A stretch of 64,000 nt of DNA from CAWAPD01 sp963783865 (GCA_963783865.1 CAWAPD010000004.1:1-64000), one strand, 5' to 3'; positions 1-8,792 are shown, numbered from the stretch's first letter. Program-made: numbers and translations. Notes: generated from the letters alone by a model not told the origin.

Positions 1-27
1 ACGAAGTAGCCCAAGGAGAGGGTGCGT

Positions 28-225
28 ATGCCGAAGACGAAGACCCACAGCGCCACCAAGAAGCGCTTCCGGCTCACCGGGAGCGGCAAGGTCGCGCGGC
101 GCAAGGCCTTCAAGAGCCACATCCTCGAGAAGAAGAGCCCCAAGCGCAAGCGCGGGTTCCGCAAGATGGCCGAGGTCCACGAGGCCGACAGCCGCAACAT
201 CCTCAGGCTCCTCGGCAAGCGCTAG
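28..225 (+). CDS. rpmI: 50S ribosomal protein L35
   Basis: Small, very basic 65-residue protein that opens MPKTKTHSATKKRFRLTGSG, the hallmark N-terminus of bacterial L35, a component of the large ribosomal subunit. The ATG at 28 is preferred over the in-frame GTG at 22 because the AAGGAG Shine-Dalgarno at 13-18 is correctly spaced for the ATG and because L35 proteins begin MPK. It is followed by rplT, as in the usual infC-rpmI-rplT operon. Bases 1-9 end in TAG and may be the last codons of infC, but that cannot be confirmed from the window. Length is normal for the family. Confidence 0.97.
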   Translation: MPKTKTHSATKKRFRLTGSGKVARRKAFKSHILEKKSPKRKRGFRKMAEVHEADSRNILRLLGKR

Positions 226-235
226 ACGCCGGGGA

Positions 236-276
236 GGCGAGCGAGAGGCGGCCGTCAGGCCGCGGCGTCGCTCGCC
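236..276 (+). promoter_or_regulatory. Hairpin between rpmI and rplT
   Basis: A long stem-loop fills most of the rpmI-rplT gap: a 9-bp outer stem (GGCGAGCGA at 236-244 with its complement at 268-276), then an inner GCGGCC/GGCCGC stem around a GTCA loop. No T-run follows, so it is not an obvious terminator. In other bacteria L20 autoregulates the infC-rpmI-rplT operon by binding structured mRNA; a role of this hairpin in that control is inference. Confidence 0.5.
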
Positions 277-297
277 GCAGACGCAAGGAGTAGTCAG

Positions 298-663
298 ATG
301 CCTCGAATGAAGCGAAGCGTGCACGCGCGCAAGAAGCGTCGCAAGGTCCTGGAACAGGCCAAGGGCTACTACGGGACCAAGCATTCGAGCTACCGCAGGG
401 CCAAAGAGCAGGTCCAGCGCAGCCTCAAGTACGCCTATCGCGACCGCCGCGTCCGTAAGCGCGAGTTCCGGCGTCTGTGGATCGTGCGCATCAACGCCGG
501 CTGCCGCGAGAACGGCCTGTCGTACAACGCGTTCATGCACGGTCTCAAGCTGGCCGAGGTCGAGCTCGACCGCAAGATCCTCGCCGACATGGCCGTGAGC
601 GACCCGGCCGCGTTCGCCTCGCTCGTCGAGCAGGCGAAGGCTGCGCTCGCCAAGGCCGCCTAG
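298..663 (+). CDS. rplT: 50S ribosomal protein L20
   Basis: 121-residue basic protein starting MPRMKRSVHARKKRRKVLEQ, with the family core AKGYYGTKHSSYRRAKEQ and RDRRVRKREFRRLWI. These are diagnostic of L20, a 23S rRNA-binding protein needed early in 50S assembly and, in several bacteria, a translational repressor of its own operon. The ATG at 298 follows AAGGAG at 285-290. Length matches the family (about 118 residues). It lies 72 bp after rpmI, with a hairpin between, and 25 bp before the conserved start region of the SpoU-type methyltransferase, so co-transcription onward to pheST is plausible. Confidence 0.97.
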   Translation: MPRMKRSVHARKKRRKVLEQAKGYYGTKHSSYRRAKEQVQRSLKYAYRDRRVRKREFRRLWIVRINAGCRENGLSYNAFMHGLKLAEVELDRKILADMAVSDPAAFASLVEQAKAALAKAA

Positions 664-688
664 GGCGCGGCGTGGGGTTTTAGAGCCC

Positions 689-1525
689 ATCACGAGCCTG
701 GAGAACCCGCTCGTCAAGCGGGCGGCTTCTCTGCACCTGCGCAAGTTCCGTGAGCGTGACGGCGCCTTCCTGGCCGAAGGCGTCGATCTCGTCGCGGGCG
801 GGCTCGGCGCCGGGCTGCGTCCCCTGGCCGTGCTCGTGCTCGAGGGCAGCGCCGTCGCGGTCGACGCCCTCGACCGGGGCGCCGTCGGGGGTCAGCCGCT
901 CGGCGGTGTCGCCCCGCACGTCGTGAGCGAGGCCGTGATGCGCAAGGCCACCACGCTCCAGACCCCGCCCGAGGCGCTCGCCGTGTTCCCCCAGCCCGTC
1001 GCGCCACCGCTCACTGAGTTGCGCGCGCCCGGCCTCGTGCTCGTCTACGCCGACGGTGTCGGCGACCCCGGCAACCTGGGCACCCTGGCGAGGGCGGCGG
1101 CCGCCTTCGGCGCCCCCGCCCTCGCCACGTCGCCCGGCTCGGCCGACCTGTTCTCGCCCAAGGTCGTGCGCGCCGCCATGGGGGCGACCTTCGCGCTCGC
1201 GCTGTATCCCGGTGTCGAGCTTGCCGAGTGCGTCGACGCCCTGCGTCCACGGCGCGTGTACGGCCTCGCCGCCCACGGCGGCGCCGACCTGCGCACGGCT
1301 GCGGTCGAGACCCCGGCTGTGCTCTGCGTCGGCGCCGAGCGCGCCGGCTTGAGCGACGCGGCGGCGGCGCTCGTGACCGACCCGGTGACCATCCCGCTGG
1401 CCTCGGCCCCGGCAACGGCGATAGAGTCCCTGAACGCCGGCGTCGCCGGCGCGATCGCGCTCTACGAGCTCGCGCGCCACGGCCCGGCGACGAACGACGG
1501 CGCTGCGGCGCCCGCGGAGGAATGA
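689..1525 (+). CDS. SpoU-type (TrmH family) RNA 2'-O-methyltransferase
   Basis: SPOUT-class RNA ribose methyltransferase using S-adenosylmethionine. It has an N-terminal L30e-like substrate-binding domain, recognisable from ITSLENPLVKRA, and a C-terminal trefoil-knot domain with all three motifs: DPGNLGTLARAAAAFG, CVGAERAGLSD and SLNAGVAGAIALYE. The gene's start is odd. Homology begins at the ATC codon at 689, but there is no in-frame ATG, GTG or TTG between the end of rplT and the GTG at 830, which would delete most of the first domain. Initiation at ATC 689, CTG 698 or an upstream CTG at 641 are the options. It ends 1 bp before pheS. Substrate (23S rRNA or tRNA) cannot be told from sequence. 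Confidence 0.85.
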   Translation: MTSLENPLVKRAASLHLRKFRERDGAFLAEGVDLVAGGLGAGLRPLAVLVLEGSAVAVDALDRGAVGGQPLGGVAPHVVSEAVMRKATTLQTPPEALAVFPQPVAPPLTELRAPGLVLVYADGVGDPGNLGTLARAAAAFGAPALATSPGSADLFSPKVVRAAMGATFALALYPGVELAECVDALRPRRVYGLAAHGGADLRTAAVETPAVLCVGAERAGLSDAAAALVTDPVTIPLASAPATAIESLNAGVAGAIALYELARHGPATNDGAAAPAEE

Positions 1526-1526
1526 C

Positions 1527-2651
1527 ATGGACGACGCGCAACGAGACGACCTGCGGCAACGCGCCCCCGAGCTCGCCGACCTGTTCGCCGAGGCGACGGC
1601 GGCCGTGCAGGCGGCCGCCGGCGTCGCAGACCTCGAGCAGGTGCGCGTCCGCTTCCTCGGCCGCAAGAGCCGGTTGACCGAGATCCTGCGCTCCATCTCG
1701 ACCCTCCCGCCCGAGCAGCGGCCGGTGGTCGGCAAGCTTGGCAACGTCGTGCGCGTGGAGCTCGAGGCGGCGGTCGAGGCGCGCGAAGGCGAGCTGCAGG
1801 CCGCCGCCCTGCAGGCCTCGATGGCCGGCGACCGCATCGACGTCACCCTGCCCGGCGTGCCGCTGCCGCTCGGTCATGTGCACCTCATCACCCGCACCAT
1901 CCGCGAGGTCGAGGACATCTTCCTGGGGATGGGCTACAAGGTGGCCGAGGGCCCCGAGATCGAGTTCGAGTACTACAACTTCACGGCCCTGAACACGCCC
2001 GAGGACCACCCCGCGCGGTCGGTCGACGACACGTTCTTCATCGACCTGCGGTCGCTTGGGGCGGGGGGTGGGGAGGTCGCCGGCGGGGGCCCGGCCCTCG
2101 CCGAGGGCCCGCCCGCCGCCGGCGACCTCCTGCTGCGTACCCAGACCTCGCCGGTCCAGGTGCGCACGATGGAGGCGCAGGAGCCACCCGTCTACATCAT
2201 CTGCCCCGGCAAGGTGTACCGCCCCGACCTCGACGCCACCCACACGCCGATGTTCCACCAGGTCGAGGGTCTGGCGGTCGACCGGGGCATCACCCTGGCG
2301 GACCTCAAAGGCACCCTGCACCAGTTCGCGCGCGAGTTCTTCGGCGCCGACCGGGCCATCCGCCTGCGGCCGCATTTCTTCCCGTTCACGGAGCCGAGCG
2401 TGGAGCTCGACGTCCAGTGCCTGCTGTGCGGCGGCGAGGGCTGCCGCTCGTGCAAGTACTCGGGCTGGCTCGAGATCCTCGGCGCCGGCATGGTCGACCC
2501 CAATCTCTACGGGTTCGTCGGCTACGACGCCGGCGAGCTGCAGGGCTTCGCCTTCGGGATGGGCGTCGAGCGCATGGCCATGCTCAAGCACGGGGTGCCC
2601 GATGCGCGCGCCTTCTTCGACAACGACCTCCGCTTCGTGGAGCAGTTCTGA
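1527..2651 (+). CDS. pheS: Phenylalanine--tRNA ligase alpha subunit
   Basis: Catalytic alpha subunit of the (alpha-beta)2 PheRS that charges tRNA-Phe in the cytoplasm. It has an N-terminal coiled-coil region that binds tRNA, roughly residues 1-90, including FLGRKSRLTEILRSIS. The class II aminoacyl-tRNA synthetase core follows, with GPEIEFEYYNFTALN, FHQVEGLAVDRG and the C-terminal motif-3 segment GMGVERMAMLKHGVPDAR. At 374 residues it is somewhat longer than the usual ~340; much of the excess is a Gly/Ala/Pro-rich insertion at about residues 177-204, encoded by a palindrome at 2072-2130. The ATG at 1527 has GGAGG upstream inside the preceding gene. Its TGA overlaps the pheT ATG by one base. 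Confidence 0.96.
   Translation: MDDAQRDDLRQRAPELADLFAEATAAVQAAAGVADLEQVRVRFLGRKSRLTEILRSISTLPPEQRPVVGKLGNVVRVELEAAVEAREGELQAAALQASMAGDRIDVTLPGVPLPLGHVHLITRTIREVEDIFLGMGYKVAEGPEIEFEYYNFTALNTPEDHPARSVDDTFFIDLRSLGAGGGEVAGGGPALAEGPPAAGDLLLRTQTSPVQVRTMEAQEPPVYIICPGKVYRPDLDATHTPMFHQVEGLAVDRGITLADLKGTLHQFAREFFGADRAIRLRPHFFPFTEPSVELDVQCLLCGGEGCRSCKYSGWLEILGAGMVDPNLYGFVGYDAGELQGFAFGMGVERMAMLKHGVPDARAFFDNDLRFVEQF
2072..2130. repeat. GC-rich palindrome embedded in pheS
   Basis: A 15-bp perfect inverted repeat (GGAGGTCGCCGGCGG at 2072-2086, complement at 2116-2130) encloses a second 8-bp one (2093-2100 with 2102-2109). It stays in frame and encodes the Gly/Ala/Pro-rich insertion in PheS. It is one of several coding-embedded palindromes in this window. 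Confidence 0.75.
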
Positions 2652-5128
2652 TGAGGGCCCCGGTCGGCTGGCTGCGCGACTACGTCGCCTGGGACGGCAC
2701 GGTCGAGGATCTCGCCGAGCTGCTCAGCATGAGCGGCTCCGAGGTGGAGGGCATCGACTGGGTCGGCGCCCCGCGCGACGCCGGCAACCTGGCGCTGTTC
2801 CGCGTCGGGCGCGTGCTCACCAAGGAGCGGCACCCCAACGCCGACAAGCTGTGGCTGTGCAGCGTCGACGCCGGCGAAGCCGGCGGCGGCGTGCACCAGA
2901 TCGTCTGCGGCGCCCAGAACTTCGAGGCAGGGGACACGGTCGCCGTCTCGCTCGCCGGCGCCACGCTCGAGAACGGCCTCAAACTGCGCAAGGCGAACCT
3001 GCGCGGCGTCGAGTCCGACGGCATGATGCTGTCCGAGCAGGAGCTCGGCTTCGAGCAGACCAGCCCGGGGATCGTCGTGCTGCCGGCCGAGTGGCCGGTC
3101 GGCGCCCCGCTGCAGACCTACCTGCCCGTCTCCGAGGCCGTGCTCGAGATCGAGGTCACGCCCAACCGGCCCGACTGCCTGTCGGTGTACGGAATCGCGC
3201 GTGAGGTGGCGGCGGCGGCCGGGCTGCCGCTGACGCCGCCGCCGGTCGCCGAGCCGCCGCTGTCGGGCGCCGACGCGTCGGCCTCGATCGCGGTGGAGAT
3301 CGCAGACCCCGACCTGTGCGCCAGGTACGGCGCCCGCGTGATCCGCGGCGTGACCGTGGGCGAGTCGCCCGCCTGGCTCAAGGCGCGGCTGACGCACGCC
3401 GGCATGCGGCCGATCGACAACGTCGTCGACGTGACCAACTATGTGATGCTCGCCGTCGGCGAGCCGCTGCACGCGTTCGACGCGGCCAAGATCCGCGGCG
3501 ACAAGCTCATCGCCCGGCGGGCGCGGGCCGGCGAACGGATCGTGACGCTCGATGGGATCGACCGGCCCCTCGGGACCGACAACCTGGTGATCGCCGACAC
3601 CGAGCGGGCTCTGGTCATCGCCGGCATCTTCGGCGCCGTCGACGCCGAGGTCGACGAGGCGACCACCGCCCTGGTGCTCGAGGCCGCGACCTTCAACGGG
3701 CCCAACATCATGCGCACCTCCAAGGAGGTCGGCTGGCGCAGCGAGGCCAGCACCCGTTTCGAGAAGGGACTCGACCCGTGCTTGGTACCTGACGGTCTGG
3801 CGATGGCGAGCCTACTGTTCCACGAGCTGTGCGGGGGCGCGGTGGCGCCGGGGACCGTCGACGTCTGGGGCGACCGGCCCCCGGCGCCGCCGCGCCTCGA
3901 CTACCGCCCGGTCGCCTCGGACCGCCTGCTCGGCCTGGTCGTGCCGCCCGCCGAGCAGGCCGAGATCCTGCGCCGCCTCGAATGCGAGGTGGACGGCGAC
4001 GAGGAGGAGTTCTTCGTCACGCCCCCGCCGTTCCGCCGCGACCTGGAGCGGCCGGTCGACCTGATCGAGGAGGTCGGGCGCATCCACGGCCTCGGGAACC
4101 TGCCCGAGACGCTGCCCCTGCGCAGCGACGCGATCGGCCTGCTGACGCACGAGCAGCGCGTGCGGCGGCGGATCGTCGACACGCTGACCGGCGCCGGCCT
4201 GGACGAGGTCGTCGTGTTCTCGTTCATGCCGCGCGAGCCGCTCGAGCGGCTGGGCCTGGGCGAGGGCGACCGGCGCGCAGCGCCGGTCGCCCTCGCCAAC
4301 CCGATGAGCGGCGAGCAGGCCGTCATGCGCACGATGCTCCTGCCCGGCCTGCTCGCCACGGTCGCCGCCAACCTCGCCCGGCAGGCCGAGCGCGTGGCCG
4401 TGTTCGAGCAGGGCCGCGTCTACCTGCCTGCCGGCGGCGACGCGCGGCCGGTCCCCGAGCCGGGCGCCAAGGGCAGCCCGCAGCCCTGGCCGCTGAACGA
4501 GCCCGAGATGCTCGGCATGGCACTCTGCGGGGCGGCCGGCGAGGCGCGCTGGACCGGCGACCTGCGGGCGACCGACTTCTACACCATCAAGGGCTGCGTC
4601 GAGCGCGTGCTGACCGAGCTGGGCGTGGCCGGGGCGAGCTTCGCGCCGTCGGGCGAACCGTTCCTGCATCCGGGCAAGTCGGCCGACCTCACCGTCGGCG
4701 GCGAGCGCGCCGGGTATCTCGGGCTGCTGCGCGGCGACGTCGCCGCGGCTCTGGGGATCGACGAGCTGCCGGTCTACGTGGCCGAGCTCGCCGTCGCCCC
4801 GCTGGCGGCGCGAGCGCTCGAGACGGTCGTGTTCGAGGACCTCGTCACCTTCCCGGCCGCCGGCCAGGACCTGGCCGTCGTGACCGACGCCGGCGTGCCG
4901 GCCGACGAGGTCCTGGCCGTGGTGCGCAAGGCCGGCGGCAGGCTGCTGCGCGCGGCGTGGGTGTTCGACGTGTACGAAGGCGAGCAGGTGCCGCCGGGCA
5001 AGCGGTCCCTGGCGATCCGCCTGGTCATGCGCGCCCCGGACCGCACGCTGTCCGAGAAGGACATCGCCGGACTGCGCCAGAAGGTCGTGGCCGCGCTCGA
5101 GCGCGAGTTCGGCGCCACGCTCCGCTAG
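2651..5128 (+). CDS. pheT: Phenylalanine--tRNA ligase beta subunit
   Basis: 825-residue beta subunit of PheRS. Domains in order: N-terminal MRAPVGWLRDYVAW; the EMAP-II-like tRNA-binding OB fold around residues 40-150 (HPNADKLWLC); the B3/B4 editing domain in the middle (DVTNYVMLAVGEPLHAFD, EVGWRSEASTRFEKGLDP); B5 (DLIEEVGRIHGLGNLPETLP); the catalytic-like core (MRTMLLPGLLATVAANLARQ); and a C-terminal FDX-ACB anticodon-binding domain (FPAAGQDLAVV, EGEQVPPGKRSLAIRLV). The B3/B4 domain hydrolyses mischarged Tyr-tRNA-Phe in studied homologues. ATG at 2651 overlaps the pheS stop (TGATG), a sign of translational coupling. Length is normal. Confidence 0.96.
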   Translation: MRAPVGWLRDYVAWDGTVEDLAELLSMSGSEVEGIDWVGAPRDAGNLALFRVGRVLTKERHPNADKLWLCSVDAGEAGGGVHQIVCGAQNFEAGDTVAVSLAGATLENGLKLRKANLRGVESDGMMLSEQELGFEQTSPGIVVLPAEWPVGAPLQTYLPVSEAVLEIEVTPNRPDCLSVYGIAREVAAAAGLPLTPPPVAEPPLSGADASASIAVEIADPDLCARYGARVIRGVTVGESPAWLKARLTHAGMRPIDNVVDVTNYVMLAVGEPLHAFDAAKIRGDKLIARRARAGERIVTLDGIDRPLGTDNLVIADTERALVIAGIFGAVDAEVDEATTALVLEAATFNGPNIMRTSKEVGWRSEASTRFEKGLDPCLVPDGLAMASLLFHELCGGAVAPGTVDVWGDRPPAPPRLDYRPVASDRLLGLVVPPAEQAEILRRLECEVDGDEEEFFVTPPPFRRDLERPVDLIEEVGRIHGLGNLPETLPLRSDAIGLLTHEQRVRRRIVDTLTGAGLDEVVVFSFMPREPLERLGLGEGDRRAAPVALANPMSGEQAVMRTMLLPGLLATVAANLARQAERVAVFEQGRVYLPAGGDARPVPEPGAKGSPQPWPLNEPEMLGMALCGAAGEARWTGDLRATDFYTIKGCVERVLTELGVAGASFAPSGEPFLHPGKSADLTVGGERAGYLGLLRGDVAAALGIDELPVYVAELAVAPLAARALETVVFEDLVTFPAAGQDLAVVTDAGVPADEVLAVVRKAGGRLLRAAWVFDVYEGEQVPPGKRSLAIRLVMRAPDRTLSEKDIAGLRQKVVAALEREFGATLR

Positions 5129-5139
5129 GCGCGAACCCG

Positions 5140-5171
5140 GGGGCGGCGGTGGCGTACGCCACCGCCGCCCC
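5140..5171. terminator. Perfect zero-loop palindrome after pheT
   Basis: A 32-nt fully self-complementary palindrome whose left half is GGGGCGGCGGTGGCGT and whose centre is GGCGTACGCC. It lies 12 bp after pheT, where a terminator would be expected, but has no T-run. Its arms match those of the hairpins at 8793-8826 and 10812-10847. Confidence 0.6.
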
Positions 5172-5268
5172 GTCACTCTCCGCTCGACCGCGGCCGCCCC
5201 TCTTCGCGCCGGCGTTCGGTTCGGAGTCGGCCGGCGGTGTTCCCGTCCATCCCGAAACCTCATCAACT

Positions 5269-5307
5269 TTGACGAAGTTCGGGCCCAGGTTCGGAACAAG
5301 TTCGAAC
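5269..5307 (+). promoter_or_regulatory. Candidate operator repeats upstream of the first mttB-like gene
   Basis: TTGACG at 5269-5274 could be a -35 box, with no convincing -10. Directly after it come three closely spaced related units: AGTTCGG at 5276-5282, GGTTCGGAAC at 5288-5297 and AGTTCGAAC at 5299-5307. These look like tandem half-sites for a transcription factor controlling the gene at 5391. This is pattern recognition only. Confidence 0.3.
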
Positions 5308-5390
5308 AAACACTCCCACTGGCCCTGACGCGCGTTCCGTCGCAAACTGAGGAAACCTGATCCGCCTCCCCCAGCAAGGAGTGATGCGTC

Positions 5391-6809
5391 GTGGCGAGGC
5401 CCCGGCTCCACCTTCTCTCAGATGCCGAACGCGAGTCGCTGCACGAGCAGACGCTCACCGTCCTCGAGGAGGTCGGGATCGCCTTCAACACGCCGGCGGC
5501 GCTCGACCTGCTCGAGGAGGGCGGCGCGGTCTGCGACCGCGCCGCCCTGCGCGCGCGGCTGCCCCGCGACCTCGTGCGGCGCTGTCTGGCGACAGCGTCG
5601 CCCAAGGTCCTGCTGGCCGCGCGCGACCCGGCTCACGACGTCTGGGTCGGCGACGGCTCGCCGCTCACGTTCACGACCGACGGCACGGCCACGTTCGTGG
5701 TCGACGACCGCACCGGCGAGCGGCGCGAGGGCTGCGCCGACGACCTCGCGACGCTGATGCGCCTGTTCGACGCGCTGCCCAACGTCGACTACGTGTGGCC
5801 GACCATCTCGGCGCGCGATCTCGACCCGGCCACGGCGAACCTCGAGATCCAGGCGATCTCCTTCCGAAACTGCACGAAACACGTGCAGGACGAGGTGCGG
5901 GCGCCCGAGTTCGTGGCGCCGCTGCTCGAGATGTTCGCCGCCGTCGGCGGCGCGCCGGTCGCCGAGCGTCCCGTGTTCTCGGCCATCAACTGCACCATCG
6001 CCCCGCTCGCGCACGACGCTCCCATGACCGAAGCCAGCATCGAGCTCGCTCGCGCCGGCGTACCGCTGATCATCATGCCGATGCCCCTGATGGGCACGAC
6101 GGCGCCGATGACGGTGGCGGGCCTCACCGTGATCACCATGGCCGAGCTGCTTTCGGCGGTCGTGCTCTTCCAGCTCGCTGCGCCCGGCTGCCCGATGATC
6201 GCCTCGCCCGAGCCGTCGCTGGCCGACCTGCGCACCGGGTTCTACCTGTGCGGCACGCCCGAGGTGGCCGTGGCGACGCTCGCCTGCGTCGAGCTCTGCA
6301 AGCACTACGGGCTACCGACCCAGGCGCCGGGCTTCGGCGGCGACGCCAAGGCGCCGGACTATCAGGACGGCGCCGAGGGCGTCGCCGCCTGCCTGCAGCA
6401 GATCCTGGCCGGTGCCGACACGATGGTGGGCATCGGCACGCTCGACGGGGCCCAGGCGACCAGCCTCGCCACCGTGGTGCTCGACGACGACGCCGCCGGC
6501 ATGGTCAAGCGCTTCCTGGGTGACACGCCGTTCGACGCCGCCGCAGGGCTGCTCGACGACATTCGCGCCATCGGTCCCGGCGGCCACTTCATGGGCCGCC
6601 GCTCCACGCGCGAGCACGCCCGCGACCCGTGGCAGCCGGCCGTCATGCGCCGCGGCTCGTTCGACGCGCACAGCGGCTCGACGGTGATCGACGACGCGCT
6701 CGCCCGCGCCGAGGCGCTGCTGGCCACGCACCAGGTGAGCCCGCTGTCCGACGAGGTCGACCGCCATCTCGACGCCATCGTGGCGGCGCACAAGGCTGTG
6801 AACGCGTGA
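5391..6809 (+). CDS. MttB-superfamily (trimethylamine methyltransferase-like) protein, copy 1
   Basis: 472-residue TIM-barrel methyltransferase of the MttB family (COG5598 type). Characterised members move a methyl group from trimethylamine, glycine betaine or related quaternary amines to a corrinoid protein. The N-terminus is typical (LTVLEEVGIAFNTPAALDLL). Other conserved stretches are NCTIAPLAHDAPMTEASIEL and the GDAKAPDYQDGAEG block. The reading frame has no in-frame amber codon, so it is a non-pyrrolysine member and the substrate is unknown. GTG at 5391 is chosen from AAGGAG at 5376-5381 and agreement with three paralogues in this window. Two solute-binding protein genes follow, suggesting uptake coupled to demethylation, but no corrinoid protein is nearby. 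Confidence 0.87.
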   Translation: MARPRLHLLSDAERESLHEQTLTVLEEVGIAFNTPAALDLLEEGGAVCDRAALRARLPRDLVRRCLATASPKVLLAARDPAHDVWVGDGSPLTFTTDGTATFVVDDRTGERREGCADDLATLMRLFDALPNVDYVWPTISARDLDPATANLEIQAISFRNCTKHVQDEVRAPEFVAPLLEMFAAVGGAPVAERPVFSAINCTIAPLAHDAPMTEASIELARAGVPLIIMPMPLMGTTAPMTVAGLTVITMAELLSAVVLFQLAAPGCPMIASPEPSLADLRTGFYLCGTPEVAVATLACVELCKHYGLPTQAPGFGGDAKAPDYQDGAEGVAACLQQILAGADTMVGIGTLDGAQATSLATVVLDDDAAGMVKRFLGDTPFDAAAGLLDDIRAIGPGGHFMGRRSTREHARDPWQPAVMRRGSFDAHSGSTVIDDALARAEALLATHQVSPLSDEVDRHLDAIVAAHKAVNA

Positions 6810-6933
6810 GGGCGCCCGGGCTGCGGGGTGAAGGAACTTGAGGCGAAGGAACGAGAGCTCGTCGCGGTCTAACGACAACAGAGGACGGGGGCGCCATCGG
6901 GAGCCCCGGGGGGACTGAGAAGGAGCCGTGAAG

Positions 6934-8766
6934 ATGCCCACTCGTCGATCCATCGTGGCCGTTTCGGCGGTCGTCGCAATCGTCTTGGTCGGGGCGCTCA
7001 CCTGGGGCCTCGTCGGCGCCTTTGCCGCGAGCGGCAGCCCGGCGCCGGTCACTGGCAAGGTCGTCCTGAAGATCGGCTGGCAGACCGACCCCGACAACCT
7101 CAACCCGTTCATCGGTACCGAGGAGTCGGCCTACGAGGTCTGGTCGCTCAACTACGACTTCCTGTTCGGCTTCGGCGACCACGATGAGCCGACGCCCGAC
7201 ATCGCCACCGAGATCCCGACCAAGGCGAACGGCGGCATCTCGGCCGACGGGCTGACGACGACCGTCCACATCCGGCCGGGCATGAAGTGGAGCGACGGCC
7301 AGCCGCTCACGGCCGACGACGTCGCCTTCACATACAACTACATCATCCAGAACAACATGTACGCCTTCAGCTCGGCGATCGCCGGCATGAAGGAGGTCAA
7401 GGTCCTCGACCCGCAGACGATCCAGATCGTCTGCAGCCATCCCAAGGCCGACCTGCTGCACCTCTGGATCCCCATCCTCCCCAAGCACGTCTGGAGCAAG
7501 CTCGACCCGAAGTCCGCCGAGCGCAACTTCCGCAACCCGCCGCCGATCGTCGGCAGCGGGCCCTTCTACGTGAGCGAGTTCAACAAGGGCACCGACATCA
7601 AGATGCAGCGCAACCCCTACTACTGGGGACCCCACACGGCCGTCGACGAGGTCATCTTCCTCGACTACCAGAGCGCCGACGCCATGACCCAGGACCTGCG
7701 CACTGGCGCGATCGACGGCGCCCACGGGGTGCCACCGGCGCAGTTCCCTCAGCTCCAGAACTCGTCGGGCATCACGGCCATCGCCTTCAACTACCTCAAC
7801 TGGGACTACCTGTGCATGAACTGCTACACGGGCGGCAAGTCGCTCGGCAACCCCGTGCTCACGGACCCGAACTTCCGCAAGGCGCTCAACTACGCGATCG
7901 ACCAGCAGCAGATCATCCGCATCGCCTTCAACGGCCGCGCCACGCCGGGCGTGGGCATCATGCCGCCGAACTCGTGGAGCGACCCCGACTACCACTGGAC
8001 GCCGCAGTCCGACCAGATCTACCCCTTCGACCTGAAGAAGGCCGGCGACATGCTCACGGCGGCCGGGTATCCGCTCAAGAACGGCGCCCGTGTCGACAAG
8101 CAGGGCAAGCCCATCGTCCTGCGGCTCTGGGGCCGTAACGAGTCCGAGTCGAGCCAGGCCGAAGGCAAGCTCATCACCGGGTGGTTCAAGCAGCTGGGCC
8201 TCGAGATCCAGTACTCGGTGGTCGACAACGGCACGCTCGAGAACAAGATCTGGAACTACCAGGGCGACACGTTCGTGCCCGACTTCGACCTCTATCTCTG
8301 GGACTGGGACGGGTACGCCGACCCCGGGCAGACCCTGGCCTGCTACACGACCGCCCAGATCGAGGGCTGGAACGAGCCGGCCTGGAGCGACGCCCAGTTC
8401 GACAAGCTGAACACCCAGCAGTTCCGGGAGCTCGACCCCCAGAAGCGGGCCCAGCTCATCTGGCAGATGCAGCAGATCATGTACGACCAGACGCCGCAGA
8501 TCACCCTCACGTATCCCGACTACCTGCAGGCGTACAACACGAACAAGTGGACCGGGTGGCACCGCATGTTCGACGGCAAAGGCGGCGCGTTCTACCTGGC
8601 CGGCGACATCCAGACCTACCTCGATCTCAAGCCCCTCAGCACGACCAGCGGAGGGACGAACACCACCGCCGTGGTGTCGGCCGTGATCGCCGTGGTGCTG
8701 TGCGTCGCCGGCCTGGCGTGGTGGCTCGTGGCCCGGCGCAGGGGTCCGGTCGAAGAAGAGGTTTGA
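6934..8766 (+). CDS. Family 5 extracellular solute-binding protein, copy 1
   Basis: 610-residue SBP_bac_5 protein (oligopeptide/nickel type) that would capture a solute outside the membrane for an ABC importer. An N-terminal hydrophobic segment (residues about 8-30) acts as signal or anchor. The family core follows (VLKIGWQTDPDNLNPFIGT, GMKWSDGQPLTADDVAFTYN, NFRKALNYAIDQQQ). The C-terminus is a second membrane segment followed by Arg residues (WWLVARRRG), so the protein is probably tethered at both ends rather than by a lipobox. ATG 6934 is favoured over GTG 6928 because AAGGAG at 6920-6925 is properly spaced only for the ATG. No permease or ATPase genes lie beside it. Ligand unknown. Confidence 0.85.
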   Translation: MPTRRSIVAVSAVVAIVLVGALTWGLVGAFAASGSPAPVTGKVVLKIGWQTDPDNLNPFIGTEESAYEVWSLNYDFLFGFGDHDEPTPDIATEIPTKANGGISADGLTTTVHIRPGMKWSDGQPLTADDVAFTYNYIIQNNMYAFSSAIAGMKEVKVLDPQTIQIVCSHPKADLLHLWIPILPKHVWSKLDPKSAERNFRNPPPIVGSGPFYVSEFNKGTDIKMQRNPYYWGPHTAVDEVIFLDYQSADAMTQDLRTGAIDGAHGVPPAQFPQLQNSSGITAIAFNYLNWDYLCMNCYTGGKSLGNPVLTDPNFRKALNYAIDQQQIIRIAFNGRATPGVGIMPPNSWSDPDYHWTPQSDQIYPFDLKKAGDMLTAAGYPLKNGARVDKQGKPIVLRLWGRNESESSQAEGKLITGWFKQLGLEIQYSVVDNGTLENKIWNYQGDTFVPDFDLYLWDWDGYADPGQTLACYTTAQIEGWNEPAWSDAQFDKLNTQQFRELDPQKRAQLIWQMQQIMYDQTPQITLTYPDYLQAYNTNKWTGWHRMFDGKGGAFYLAGDIQTYLDLKPLSTTSGGTNTTAVVSAVIAVVLCVAGLAWWLVARRRGPVEEEV

Positions 8767-8792
8767 TCGCCGGTTGACCGGGCGTCAGACCT

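Noticed and set aside
680..2591. Long minus-strand open frames opposite the SpoU methyltransferase and pheS
   Set aside because: Composition is low-complexity and the plus strand holds conserved gene families throughout; shadows of GC-rich coding.
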